64,000 nucleotides of DNA from Blasia pusilla (lineage: Eukaryota > Marchantiophyta > Marchantiopsida > Blasiales): NCBI GenBank assembly GCA_050084515.1, contig CM114274.1:11656001-11720000 (forward strand). The letters are read 5' to 3'. Positions 24,585 through 35,813 of this stretch are shown piece by piece. Positions within the stretch are counted from its first letter, which is position 1. Every line of letters starts with the position of its first letter. Made by a program: the position numbers and the translations under genes. Below the pieces are notes generated by a model. The model did no database searches. It was given only the letters and a program-made list of their open reading frames with translations, and had not been told where the DNA came from.

Positions 24585-27500
24585 ATGTTAGAGGGAGCAT
24601 TACCGTGGACGGGAAGAGAGTTGTTTGCCAGGACCGCTCGTTCGAATGGGGATGATAGGACTGTTATTGACGGGGGATTGTTCATGTCCTCTTCTTGGAG
24701 AGTTGCATCCATGCCTCGACCCGCATCGGCTCCCCATGTGGGGACCCATGGGTCGTCTAGTCGGGATACTAAATGCCCATGTTGTCCCGAATTCTTCACT
24801 CGTTCAGGAATTCGGAACCACTTAGCGGCTAAACATCCTGACTTTGATAGATTTGGATGGGTGGTCCCTCCGTCGACCATGGATGCTCTCCGGTGCTTCT
24901 CGCATCATCGCCCCCCGAGGCATGGGAGTGGTTGAGGTCCCACCAGGTCAGCATTATAGGTCTCTTCGAGACACGTTTTCCCTGCCCGAGGTTGTTTCAT
25001 AGGATCCCCCATGCCATTCGGGACGACCTCCGCCACGCATTCCTCCTTCCCCTAGCTAGGATCGCTCTTGATCCTATGGACGAGCTCTCTTGGTACCTAC
25101 TACTTCTCCTTCCACGATGGTGTCTTCGTTACACTCGGGAGGAAGGCGATCATAGAGAGGTTATGGCACGTCTGAGATGCTTTCGAGGAGGTGATTGGGA
25201 GTCTTTGCAGAGTGAGTTTGTGGCATTCGCCAGAGGTAGTAGTTCACCTGGTTTCCCGGCGGACGATCTTGGAGCGGCCAGGTTGCGACGATGTAGACAC
25301 ATGGGGCGAGCGTGTGAGTACTCGCGAGCCGACGTGCTCTTCGCCCGATGGACATGGCTCCTTCTTCAGCTGTTATCATCGATGCCCTCCGGAGGTTACA
25401 TCCTCGTCCAGCGGTTGACATTCCTGCTTTTGCACGTGACTTCCATCCTGACACGGCTATATGCCTTGACCCGTCCCTCTTTGCACGGGCACTCGGACGT
25501 TCTCCGAGGATTGCGGCCGGAGGTTTATGCGGTATGATGTACGAACACCTTCATGATTGCTTTCCTTCGAGGACACCGCTAGCGGCTTCTCCGAGTTACT
25601 TCGGTTGCCTCTCACCTAGCTCGGGAGAGTGCCAACAGCAGTGGCCCAAGTTTTAGGGGCGGGGTGACTTTTGGCGTTGTCGAAGGAGGGTGGTGGTATC
25701 CGTCCGATTGCCATAGGTGAGGTGCTCTTGCGGTTGGTGAGTCGTACTCTCGCTTTGCAATTCCGTGAGGCTTTCGATCACATCCGAGTCCGCATCGGTT
25801 TGGAGTTGCCACGCCCCACCGGATGTGAGATGGTTGCCTTAGGTTTGAGGGCTTGTCTAGATGTACATCAGTGGGTGGTTCTCCAAGTGGACGTGGAGAA
25901 CGCCTTCAACTCAGTATCTCGGGCTACTATATTCACGAGTTGAGGGACGCGGGTGGCCCCATGGCGAGCCTCATTCCCTTTGTGTAGGCTTTCTATGGGG
26001 CCCCTTCGGCCCTCTATTTCCACCATGGTCGATTCGACGAGGAGGTCACGGTCTTGGAGTGCGCACGGGACTCGTCAGGGTGACCCTCCTGGGTGGCGCG
26101 TTGTTTCTTTTGGCTCATTACCGAGCGGTTCTTTCTCACGGTGGAGGCTTTCCGGGTTGCATGTTCCCTTGGCGGAGATGATACTCATATTGTTGGTCTG
26201 GAGATCTGGTTGTCCCCTGCATTCGAGCACTTTTCAAGACACCGGTGGCACGTGTCGGCCTGGCGGTGAAGGTGGGGAAGTGCAAGGCTTGGTCTCCATT
26301 AGGCCTACGTGATGATCTACATTTACCCGACGGCTTCTTGCGACCTGTCGGAGGGCTTTGAGTCTTGGGAGTCCCGCTCGGGAGCCAGGACTTTGTATCG
26401 AGTTTCGTGGCAGCGGCTCTTACCGAGGATCTTCTCCACGTGGATGATCTTACGAGGATTGACGACCCTCAATTCGCCTTCGGCATTCTCTCTTCTTGTT
26501 TTGCTCATAGACATGGTTACCTCACTAGAACTGTGTGGACATCTAGTCACCTTTCTTCCCTATATAGATCCTTTGATAGGAAGCTCATGCAGGTGTTTGG
26601 GGATCCTCTAGGGCCCGGCTCCTTAGAGTGCCCCATGGGGGAGTTAGCTCGTAGACAGGCCTCTTGGCCGATTTCTTTTGGTGGAGTTGGTCTTCTCTCG
26701 ACCGAGTTAGGGGCGCCCTCCGCTTTTTTAGGGAGTTGGGACACAATGGCACCCCTCCTTTGCTCCCGATTTTTGGTTAGAGATAGACCGCTCCTTCTAC
26801 ACTACGTCTCCCAGGTCGAGGATGGCTCTTTCCCACTTCAGTCTTCACTCATAGCTTGCAGAGATTCCCTTCGAGTTGAGGCCAGAGCCGTTCTCCCCAC
26901 TTTCTCCTCCTTAGTTACATCCGGTCAGTCTGGGCTCCAATCTTCCTTGATGGCAGCCCACTTTGAGGCAGATTTTAGAGGCACTATGTCGGCGAGAATA
27001 TCCCCATGGAGGTTAGGGCCCGATTCGCTCTTGCTCGGAAAGGGGCAGGCTCATGGGTAGGGGCGCCCCTTCTCGGTTTTCCGATCGCACCACTTACCTA
27101 TACCACAGCGATGCGGTTCCGCTTGGGCCTCCCCAACCATCGGTGGTTGGTTCGACACACCGCGAGTGTCGCGAGCCTGGATCCACTTGGTGTGCATTTG
27201 CACGCTGTCGATTGGGGTGAGAGGATAGCCACTCACGATGCGGGGGGATATCATGTTGAGTATTGCTCGGGAGAGTGGCTTCCATGTGTAGAGAGAGAGG
27301 CACTACTCCATGCGGGATTCCCTCATTCGTGCCGATCTCTACATGACACGTGAGGCTGAGGTGGTGGTGGCGGACGTGGTAGTCACAGATCCTACGCGGG
27401 AGGCAGTGCGAGCCCAAGTGGTGGCCCAAGGGCAAGGAGCGGCGGCGGCGGCGGCGGCGGTGAAGAAGACACATATCTACAGTCGACTACACGAGGGACA

Positions 27501-27615
27501 CATCTTCATCCCCCTGGCCATAGAGATGTATGGGGCTATGGGGGAGAGGTTCGACTCGTTCCTTACGGACTGCGCCCATCATCTACGCCTTCCGCACAAA
27601 CATGTCCGTCCATAG
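24585..27615 (+). pseudogene. R2-like non-LTR retrotransposon with N-terminal zinc finger, broken
   Basis: Near 24770-24835 the translation has a C2H2 zinc finger (CPCCPEFFTRSGIRNHLAAK). Reverse transcriptase blocks follow: GGGIRPIAIGEVLLRLVSR at about 25683, VLQVDVENAFNSVSRA near 25880-25930, and GTRQGDPPG near 26065. A GGDDTHIVG-type catalytic box near 26172-26200 sits in another frame from its neighbours. The thumb region is VLGVPLGSQDFVSSF at about 26360. The C-terminal block HIFIPLAIEMYGAMGERFDS (near 27500) fits the restriction-like-endonuclease end of such elements, though that assignment is inference. Stops and frame changes (for example near 25656, 25943 and 26180) make it inactive. 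A (GGC)n run at 27441-27463 encodes polyalanine. No poly(A) tail was seen. Confidence 0.78.
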
Positions 27616-27780
27616 GCCAAACATAAGTCCACGTGCGTGGACATGTCCACGGATAGTGACTTTGTCCGTGTGCAACCCTGACTCTCGTACCCTGCTCCGG
27701 ATCCAAACATTGAGATACAACACATGTGGTATCTGAAAATATCAAGTCTCCATTCAAGGAGCACGACCAACATTGGGGGT

Positions 27781-27960
27781 TGGTATTCTGGCAGGAGAGA
27801 GTAAGAGAGGAGAGTCTCTCTTCAAAAAAAGAGCCAAATCCTTACACTTTCTTCAAAACTTTCATCAATTTTTTAGGTTTATCCTCTACTGCAAATGCAA
27901 GAAATATTTTAAAGAGAGTAAGAAGTGCACCACTTTGGGAGAAAAAGTAACCACATTTAT
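27781..27960 (+). repeat. Left outer terminal inverted repeat
   Basis: It begins TGGTATTCTGGCAGGAGAGA and continues through GAGGAGAGTCTCTCTTCAAA to AAAGAGAGTAAGAAGTGCA near 27910-27930. It matches the reverse complement of 52085-52249 and, more loosely, the inner repeats at 41514 and 48519. Confidence 0.75.
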
Positions 27961-28179
27961 TCAGACCAAGATGTGAAGATGGAAATCTTATCGTCAACAA
28001 TCAGTGATGTAAGAGTTTGGCTTCTTCCTCTTGCTAGAGAGACCAATCCCCATCATCAACAAATTTGTAGGTGGAATTTCGGTTTTGTAGGGCAAAACAG
28101 GGAAAGTAAAAGTAAAAGTAAAGATGATTTGTAGCAACATACTAGACCAAATTAGGACAGGTTGCCAACTCATATGAGT

Positions 28180-28520
28180 TGGCGTCTCTTCGAATAGTGC
28201 AAATAGTTGCTTCCTCTTCCCCTAGAGTGGAAGAATGTTTCTTCCACTTCGCCAAACGGCTCTACCACTTGCCCTTGAAAGCCTCACCAGATTTTGGATT
28301 AAGTTACCAATTCTCGAGCAGAGCTTCACAAGGGTCTTTCTCAATGTCGGGGACTTTTCCATCCCTCGAAGCACAGATCCATGAAATATCCCACGGGCAT
28401 ATTGTAGACCTTTTCTCATATGAGTTGGTGGCCTATACTCTGATGGGTTGGACGGACAATTTTTTCACAAACCTCCGCTTGTATCAATTGGCGGCCCTGA
28501 GAAGCAGTCCTCCATAGGCT
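28180..28520 (-). pseudogene. Fragment of the methylase-like C-terminal exon (copy 4)
   Basis: Minus-strand translation gives EKSPTL..LVKLCSR, then GNLIQNLVRLSRASGRA, then WRSGRNILPL. These correspond to REKSPALMQMLMELCSRS, GDLVFDLVGLSGASIRGA and WQSGRNIL in the longer copies. It is more diverged than the others and lacks the DPPY-like exon. It is probably an older, partial duplicate lying just inside the left terminal repeat. Confidence 0.6.
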
Positions 28521-28529
28521 TCCTGCAGA

Positions 28530-29500
28530 CATGCAACCCGTCGAAAATCGACAAGTTACGATTGTTGTCAATCATCCGGACCTGGAAACAATAAAAGAGC
28601 AGGGCTCATAAGGAGACCTCAAAATGGGCTCAGAAGGAGACCTCCAATGGTTGTCTGCAGACAAGCAACCTATTGGAAACCGACGGGTTGCACTTGGAGG
28701 AAATCATCCGGACCTGCATCCAGCCAATAATCCGGACCATGGAGAATGTTGGATTGTGAGAGGTTGCATGACAGGATAAGGATTCATAAGGGTTAAATTG
28801 CTATGCAGAGCTATCTTGTTCAATAGATTTTTTACGCAAGACATAATCTAGGTACGAAAAAATGTATAGAGGGAAGGATCCCAAAAATTCACAATAGTCA
28901 GTTTAGACATGCAACTTATCGGAAATCCGACCGGTTCAATCACATCAAGAAATAAAAAAGGGCTAAAAAGGAGAGCGTCACAAGCTGCATCGAGAAATGC
29001 AACCTATCGGAATCTGACGGGTTGCTAACACGTCAAAATAAGTTGTGCTTATCTTCCCGTCATAAATATCGCAAGACTCGAGAATTTCTACATACATCTT
29101 CAGTCATCGACTTCCATTCTCCGCTTGCAACCCGTCGGAATCTGACAGGTTGGAAGATGGAAAAAAATGACAACCTAAAGGAGAAACCAAAACACGGACC
29201 TTTCAAGTCAATCACAATCAGTTTGCAACTTCCAATAACTCGACATGTCGCAAACTTAGTTTTTGGTTTGCAACCCGTCAGGTTCTGACGGGTTGCAAAC
29301 CTTGTTCAGGAATTGCAACTTGTCCAAATCCGAGAGATTCCAAACTCGGTCCTTGGTCCCTCATTGCAACCCGTTAGATACCGACAGTTTGCAAATCGAG
29401 GTTGTGGTTTGCAATCAAATCGTAATCCAAGAGTTTGCACAATTGTTCCATGGTTCGCAACAATCGGAATCCAACGGGTTGCAAAATAAACAGCATCGAG
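28530..29500. repeat. Cluster of 27-bp palindromes, left 3' flank
   Basis: About ten degenerate copies of the GCAACCCGTCGG-N3-CCGACGGGTTGC palindrome lie downstream of the minus-strand gene copy 1. Clear examples are near 29270-29298 (GCAACCCGTCAGGTTCTGAC, then GGGTTGC) and 29362-29390. The layout mirrors the cluster at 50.58-51.72 kb downstream of the plus-strand copy. Confidence 0.75.
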
Positions 29501-29644
29501 TAGATAGATCAACACAATCGACAAGAACAAACTTTGTAGACAAAGAAGCAGAAAAATTCAGCAAAAGTTTACAGAAACTATCATGGTACAAAAACTTCTT
29601 GTCCTTTATTACATCCGAGGGAAGCTCAGAAATTTACATTTAAT

Positions 29645-32548
29645 CTAGTCTATGATTTCTTCAGCCTTATCATCTACAAATTTACTCCTAACTCTCCTAG
29701 GTTTGTGTACAAAAGGAATGTCTTGGGATACAAGAGGCTCCTCTGGCCGATTGTAGACAGGGATTGAAAATGTTGGGGAATTCGAGAGCCTTGGTCCCCC
29801 CCTAGGTACACCATAATGGTCCCATGTAAGATGATTTGAGTCCCAACGCCTTTCCTGACAGTAAATCTTGTATGCTCAGCAAGGTGACACCCATCCCGTA
29901 TCAATATATGCTCCGCCGTTTAAAACCAGCAAATCTCAACTCCAAAACGCTTCAATCAAGCTAGCTCCGATAAATCTTTGAACTCCCTCCTCATCGTCCG
30001 AGAGCCCTTTCAATATTTTTTTCGGCTTTGCCCTCCCAATTTTTGGAATTGTAGGAGGTGGCAATGGTGTCACTATCAACGGTGGCTCTAAAGCTAGAGC
30101 AGTTGGCCTTGGAGGCGAGTTGTATAATCCCACTAGCCTCTTGAAATCCGCCTTTGCCTCTTTGCAAAGGTCGAAAAGTTTTGGCTTTCCCTCAAGGTAG
30201 AGAATGTTCCTGCCACTCTGCCAAGCATCTTTGATAGTTGCCCCTGATAGGCCCACTAAGTCAAAGACCACGTCACTCGGCCTCGAATAGAGCTCCATGA
30301 GCGTTTGCATCAAGGCAGGTGACTTCTCCCTTCCTCCAAGTAAGGGGGTCCCTTCCTGCATGAAAAGTCCCGGGGGGAATTGTAGAGGCTATCTAAGTTG
30401 TACCCATCAGAGCATGGATCCACTGGGTCCGGGATCTAGAACACGTGGAAGTTTTGCTTGGGACTAACAAAGCAGTAGGCAAATGAGTGGTCCATTTTTT
30501 ATGGCTACTAATTTTTTATGACCCACGATTGCGCCATCCTCCACTTGAGCGACCTCTTCATGCACTAAAGGTTGAAGAGCTCATCTTTGCTCCTTTCAGT
30601 AAGGACCAGGAAAAAACCCGTGTCACTGAGATAAGCGTCAGCAAAAGAAAATAGAGGAGTGATCTCGTCATAGGAAAGTGGGACATTCCAGTATGGGACA
30701 ATGTTAGACGGATTGTTGTCCCACAAACAAAACCCATAAGGCAAATCTGCAATGAGGAGGTCCACCGCCACCTCCTCAGCGACCCCATGCACTGTCCACG
30801 GGACGTGCCCATGTTGGAGGAGTTCTCACCCTGACACGGTCAACTTCTCGATGGCAATTGTGGACTCTTGAGAACTGAAACTCTGGAGTTCATTGACAAG
30901 ATGAGTCTGGTGAAGAAGGACATTTGTCCTGCTTGTCATTTCCCTATGTCTACCCAAAGATGATGGAGTGTATTCCACATCCTTATCTCCTCCCTCGGAC
31001 AAACCAAGCGCCTCTCGCTTTCGCTCCTCCCGAGTATGTTGTTGGCTTGTTGGAGTCTTCGTTACCTCAGACTCCATAGACGTTTTCTTTGATGAGGACT
31101 TTCGCTTCTCCCGAGTTGTTCTTGGCTTGTTGGAGTCTTCGTTACCTCAAACTCCATAGACGTTTTCTTTGATGAGGACTTGGTCTAACCCTCTCCCCCC
31201 TGTTGCCTGGAAGACTCTGCCTCTCGCCTTGAAGACTGAGCCTCTTTTCTTGAAGACTCGGCCTCGGAATTCTTGGACCCCTTGGCCTTTGCTTTCAAAC
31301 CTACTGTGGATTTGTCCTTGGCGGTGATGACCTTTGCCACCAACTCCGCTGTCTTGATGGCTTGCTCCTCCGCATGTCATTCAAAAAATTCGTTAGGTTT
31401 CACAAAGCTCGGAATGTCATCCCTACCAACAATAACTGCATCATAGACCACACGCAGATTCTTGTCTATTATCTCCTCCGGATCATTGAAGTCCAACCAG
31501 ATTGGACAATTTTTTACCTCCTAGTCGAACATGCCCTACCCCATCTCCATGTCGTACATGGAGAATCCCTCTCCATGAGGCGGAGAAGCCCATAATTTGC
31601 AGTCTTCTGGAAATTTGCGCCAAGTATCTGCATTCACACAATTGATGAGGTACCTATACACCATCCGTTGGGCAGCTCTTTGTCGGGATGACTCAGCCGT
31701 CTGCTCTTGAAGATCCCCCTTCTTTGCAAAATCCCATTTTTGCGCGTCTATTTCCTCTTCCAGATCTGCCTGAGGGAGGAGGTGATTCTTGAACATTGTC
31801 CGAAAGCATGGGTTTTTCGTCGGCTTATCTCTTATGTCATCAAGTCATAGTTCAAAATCTTCTACAGCCTCTAGGTTTGCTTCCTCCGGAACTCGCTCAA
31901 TCTTCTTCAACTCCGCTTGTAGACCCACGATCATCGACTTCCCGAGAAGGTGCAACGCGTCCCATAATGACCATTCCCGTAGCCAATGGGAGATCATTGG
32001 ATCTTATAATCCCAGAGGGTGGTGTGTCGCCCACTTTTGCACCTTAGTGCCATCGAGACTGATTTTCATCAGTCGGATTCCCCTAAACTTGGATATGCCG
32101 GACAACACAAACTTGTGCACGGGTCCACAGACACTTTCTCTCCGATTCAATCCTGTGGGTCTTCATCCCTCTTCCGCTGGCGCTTGATTATCGCCTTCCG
32201 CTCCTTGTAGAACTGTGGGCCAAGTTCGGGGTTGAGGATTGCAATATAACGTTGCATCTTGCTTGCAGTGCATTTTTTCAATGTAGATATGATAGCCTAA
32301 ATGAATTTGGCCCATTTGGATATGGAGAGGTTCTCCCTTTGCTCGATTACAATGTGGCGCTCTTCTTGGCGGCCTCGATCTTGGACCAACAGAGAATCTT
32401 GGGAGATGAAGGTATTTGCCCATGTCTTCTTCTTTATTTGAGCTCCCTTTGCCAACATCTCATCGACCAGATCATCACCCAAGAATCCCTTGTACTCTGC
32501 CGGGTGCGTCGTTAGCACCTTCTTGACCTTGTCGCAATCCTCGATCCG
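29645..32548 (-). pseudogene. ParB/DNA-methylase-like gene, copy 1 (5' part lost to gypsy junction)
   Basis: Minus strand. The middle region starts at 32548 (EYKGFLGDDLVDEMLAKG near 32500) and contains a Ser/Lys/Glu-rich stretch. Next is the best-kept DPPY-like motif of the window, VAVDLLIADLPYGFCLWDN (about 30770-30715). The C-terminal exon starts at 30495 (MDHSFAYCFV), with REKSPALMQTLMELYSR, then DVVFDLVGLSGATIKDAW, and a stop at 29645 after DDKAEEIID. Motif IV before motif X/I is the order of beta-class N4C/N6A methyltransferases. The intron expected between the two blocks is missing: they are joined near 30510 within a CATAAAAAAT phrase. Frame breaks occur near 29933 and 31150. The ParB-like exon is absent because a gypsy element abuts at 32549. 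Confidence 0.7.
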
Positions 32549-34980
32549 GTGATATTCTTATCTTCAATTCCACGGTTGAGGAGCATGAGCGACACTTGGA
32601 TGAGGTGTTTCGGCGATTGCAATTACATGGACTGAAGTTACATCTAGGCAAGTGCAGATTCTTTCAGGAGCAGATTGAGTACTTGGGACACACCATATAC
32701 CTGAGTGGGTTAGGCATTCAAGAGACGAAGGTAGAGGCTATTGCGTAGATTCCACGCCCTACAGATGTGAGTCGATTCCGAGCATTTCTTGGACTGGCAA
32801 ACTTCTATCGACGGTATGTCAAGGGTTTTAGTGCGATCGCAAAGTCTTTGACCTTGTTGATGAGACTTGATCAGGTTTGGTTGTGGGGAAATGATGACGA
32901 GCGAGCATTTCAGGAGCTCAAGGACACGTTGACGTCCTCACCCATTTTACAGAGACCGGTTAGGGGTCGCCCATTCCAGTTACATACGGATTGGAGCATG
33001 TTGGGTCTAGGAGCAGTGCTTACTCAAGGGGATGACGAGGAGAGGGAGTTCGTTGTGGCTTACGCGAGCCGATGGAACAACATTGCAAAGGCGAAGTACA
33101 GCTCCTACGAGGGACAATGCTTGGCTGCAGTGTGGGCCGTGGCACATTTTAGGTGCTATTTATTCGGCAAACCTTTCACACTTATCACTGATCATCAGCC
33201 GTTGAGGTGGTTGATGGAGTCCGACAAGCGTACGGGCAAGCTTGCCAGGTGGGCTCTATTACTACAGGAGTATGAGTTTGAGGTGGTTCATAGGCCAGGT
33301 CGGTTGAACCAGGATGCAGATAGGTTGAGTCGTAACCCATATCCAAGTTAGAGAGACGACACAGGAGCTCGATGGCACGGAGAGAGTGATGAGGAGATGG
33401 TGCCCGGTTGGCATGCATCTCCCTATCTTTGTTGGTTGACTATGGCAGGTCAACCACAAGTGATGACTCCAGTGGTGGGGTTGGATGATGAGTCTTTGGA
33501 TCCGGAGGTTAGTGAGGAGGCGACAGGTGGTCGTGATATCCATGACAACGTGGAGGTTGTGGAGTTCTTGCAAGACCTTTGGCGTCATTGCGAAAGTCTG
33601 ATGAGTGCTAGGGAGCGGGATCGGATCCTACAGAGAGCCAAGAGGTAAAGGTGGGAGGGGACTCACATTTTGCGGGTATGGGGAGATGGTAGGATACGAG
33701 TGGTACCTCATCCTTCCCAGCGAGCACGTGTAGTGCGACATGCCCATGAGGAGTTGGGACATTTCGGAGTAAAGCGTACTTACAGCTTACTCCAGGTTCA
33801 GTATTGGTGGCGCGGCATGCATATTGGGGTACAGCAGTTTGTGGCCCGATGTATGGTATGTGGCAGAGTGTGGGCATCCTTCAATGCTCCCACTCCGCAG
33901 TTACATCCTTTGCCGATTATGGGTTTAGGTTATCGTGGAGTCTAGACTTTGCGAGACCTTTGCCATTGACGGGACGTCATCATAGGTACGTGTTGGTCAT
34001 GGTGGAGCATTTCTCCAAGTGGATAGAGTTGGTGGCACTACCAGATAAGGCAAGCGAGGGAACGGCTTATGCATTTCTAGATCGTGTACTTAGTCACTTT
34101 GGTGCACCGGCGGAGGTGTTGACTGACCAGGGTACCGAGTTCAGGGGAGAGTTTCACGCCTTGTGTGATCAGGCGTTGATAGATCACCGCACCACGTCTA
34201 GAGATCATCCTGAGGCGCATGGGTTGGCGGAGAGAGTGGTACAGACGGTGAAGAGAGGATTGCGCAAGTATGGCTTGCAGCGGGGACAATTGAGGGAGTG
34301 GAACCTACAGTTGCCATGGTTGGCTATGGGTTATCGCTTTAGTCGGCAGGCATCCTTGGCATCATTTTCACCGTACTTTTTGCTCTTTGGGAGAGAGCCA
34401 GATTTACCTGCAGCGATTCGACGTGACATGGCGCAGGTGTTAGATCTTGATGATCCAGATGTGTGGGTACAAGCATGTTCTCAGAGGGCAGAAGTTTTTC
34501 GTAGAGCTATGCCTATGGCCTTTGAGAACTTAGCTATTGCCCAACATAGAGATACATTGAGGTAAGCGACCATTCGTGGAGGAGATTATCGTCCAGGGAT
34601 TAGGAGGTTTCATCTTGGAGATTACATGTATTTACAGCAGGCGGCACCCACGAGGCTAGATGTCACTGCAGGCGCACAATCCTACGTGTGTGCGAGGTAT
34701 TACCGACCGTAGTCCTCATGTTGGAGGGACGGGATGGTATGGTTTGGAAGGATCATGTGCCCAATTGTGCGCCATGTCATCTTCCGAACGTAGATGGGAT
34801 AGTGGATCTGAGCTTGGCAGTGGTACCTGTAGGCTTGAGGTGTATGTTGTGCGGATCTGCGAGGGATGCAACCACCATGTTGGTATGTGATGGTTGTTCT
34901 CGAGGGTGGCATATGTCATGTCTGACCCCCCCCTTGATGTGGTTCCCACGGGATGATGGATGTGTCCGAGATGTGTATAG
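32549..34980 (+). pseudogene. Ty3/gypsy pol, copy 2 (RT 3' part, RNase H, integrase, PHD finger)
   Basis: It enters abruptly inside reverse transcriptase (DILIFNSTVEEHERHLDEVF) and runs through connection and RNase H (33000-33350, GLGAVLTQGDDEEREFVVAY, ITDHQPLRWLMESDK). The integrase zinc-binding region is at about 33715-33870 (HAHEELGHFGVKRTY, later CMVCG). The catalytic core is at 33940-34270, with Asp in LTDQGTEFRGEF and Glu in GLAERVVQ, 34 residues between them. The ORF from 32767 to 33351 and the one from 33804 to 34565 are long and clean. Breaks are a TAG near 32747, stops near 33349 and 33646, a frame change near 33880 and stops near 34563 and 34711. A PHD finger ends the product. The first half of the element (gag, protease, RT fingers and palm) is missing. 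Confidence 0.9.
34835..34980 (+). other. PHD zinc finger at the C-terminus of gypsy pol, copy 2
   Basis: Residues read RCMLCGSARDATTMLVCDGC, then SRGWHMSCLTPP, then (after one frame slip in a C run at 34925-34933) LDVVPTG, a stop codon in place of one residue, and WMCPRCV with a stop at 34980. The spacing C-x2-C-x11-C-x2-C-x4-H-x2-C ... W-x-C-x2-C fits the C4HC3 PHD finger, a reader of histone tails. It lies about 270 bp after the last integrase-frame codons and is shared with copy 1, so it belongs to the element rather than to a captured neighbour. Confidence 0.72.
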
Positions 34981-35057
34981 GGTAGTAGGTCATGTCAGAG
35001 AGATGTGATATTTTCTATCTGGAGTTGGGGGGATCCAACTGCCAGCTAGGGGGCGGT

Positions 35058-35677
35058 TGTGTGATCTCCATGTATATGTATGAGTTGATTTTTGTACATG
35101 TGTGGATCGACCCATGTGTGGGGAAGATCAGTGTTGTGTGGTGTAGATGCGACCAGCGATGTATGTTGTGTAGCGATATGTATGCGCATGACAGTTGTCA
35201 CATGTGAGTAGCCGATAGGCCGAGATCTATCGTGGATAGGGTGTAGGAGCCAGCGGACTATCTTGAGTGTAACTTTGTCCCACGGTGTCGGATGAGGTTG
35301 AGGATAGGTCCATTGTGTTAGGAACGTCATTTCTGAGAACTTTCATGTTGAGGTCTTTTACAACCGGGTGACTTGTTGACCAGGTCACCCGCCACTGGTA
35401 ACCTGTGCGCGCAGGTTACCAAGGGGAGGGCTATTTTTAGGGGAAGAGCCTTTTGGCTCCTCCCAACCCTATATAAGAGAGGAAGATGGCTTTCCTAAGC
35501 CATCTTTCTAATGTTGGGCCGTTGGAGCACCTCCCTTGTATGTGTGTGAGCTAGGACTAGGGTGCTAGCGTCCGGATTCCTTGATAGCACAGGGTGGACG
35601 AGGCTCGATATACCGATGTAGATTGAGGAGTGGAGTTTTAGGCCGGGTGTGCCGTTTTTACTACTCTTTATTTTTGT
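35058..35677 (+). repeat. LTR of gypsy copy 2
   Basis: It is preceded by a purine tract (AGCTAGGGGGCGG at about 35044-35056), starts TGTGTGATCTCC and holds a TATA box at 35470. A related LTR lies in reverse at 54.03-54.28 kb; the shared part includes GATGGCTTTCC, AAGCCATCTTTCT and GTGCTAGCGTC. The right edge is set by the start of the next partial copy. Confidence 0.7.
35470..35476 (+). promoter_or_regulatory. TATA box in gypsy LTR
   Basis: TATATAA in the context CAACCCTATATAAGAGAGG inside the LTR, with a short inverted repeat (GGCTTTCCTAAGCC) about 20 bp downstream. This is the probable core promoter of the element. Confidence 0.55.
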
Positions 35678-35813
35678 TGTGTGATCTCCATGTATATGTA
35701 TGAGTTGATTTTTGTACATGTGTGGATCGACCCGTTTGTGGAGAAGATCGGTGTTGTGTGGTGTAGATGTGACCAGCGATGTATGTTGTGTAGCGATATG
35801 TATGTGCACGACA
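35678..35813 (+). repeat. Truncated second LTR start (gypsy copy 2)
   Basis: 136 bp more than 90% identical to 35058-35195 by eye. It begins TGTGTGATCTCC and ends GCACGACA, at the equivalent point to the end of the partial repeat in copy 1 (3328). Confidence 0.75.

Noticed and set aside
32767-33351. The long clean ORF considered as a cellular gene
   Set aside because: It is the connection and RNase H part of gypsy pol, co-linear with RT and integrase fragments on both sides.
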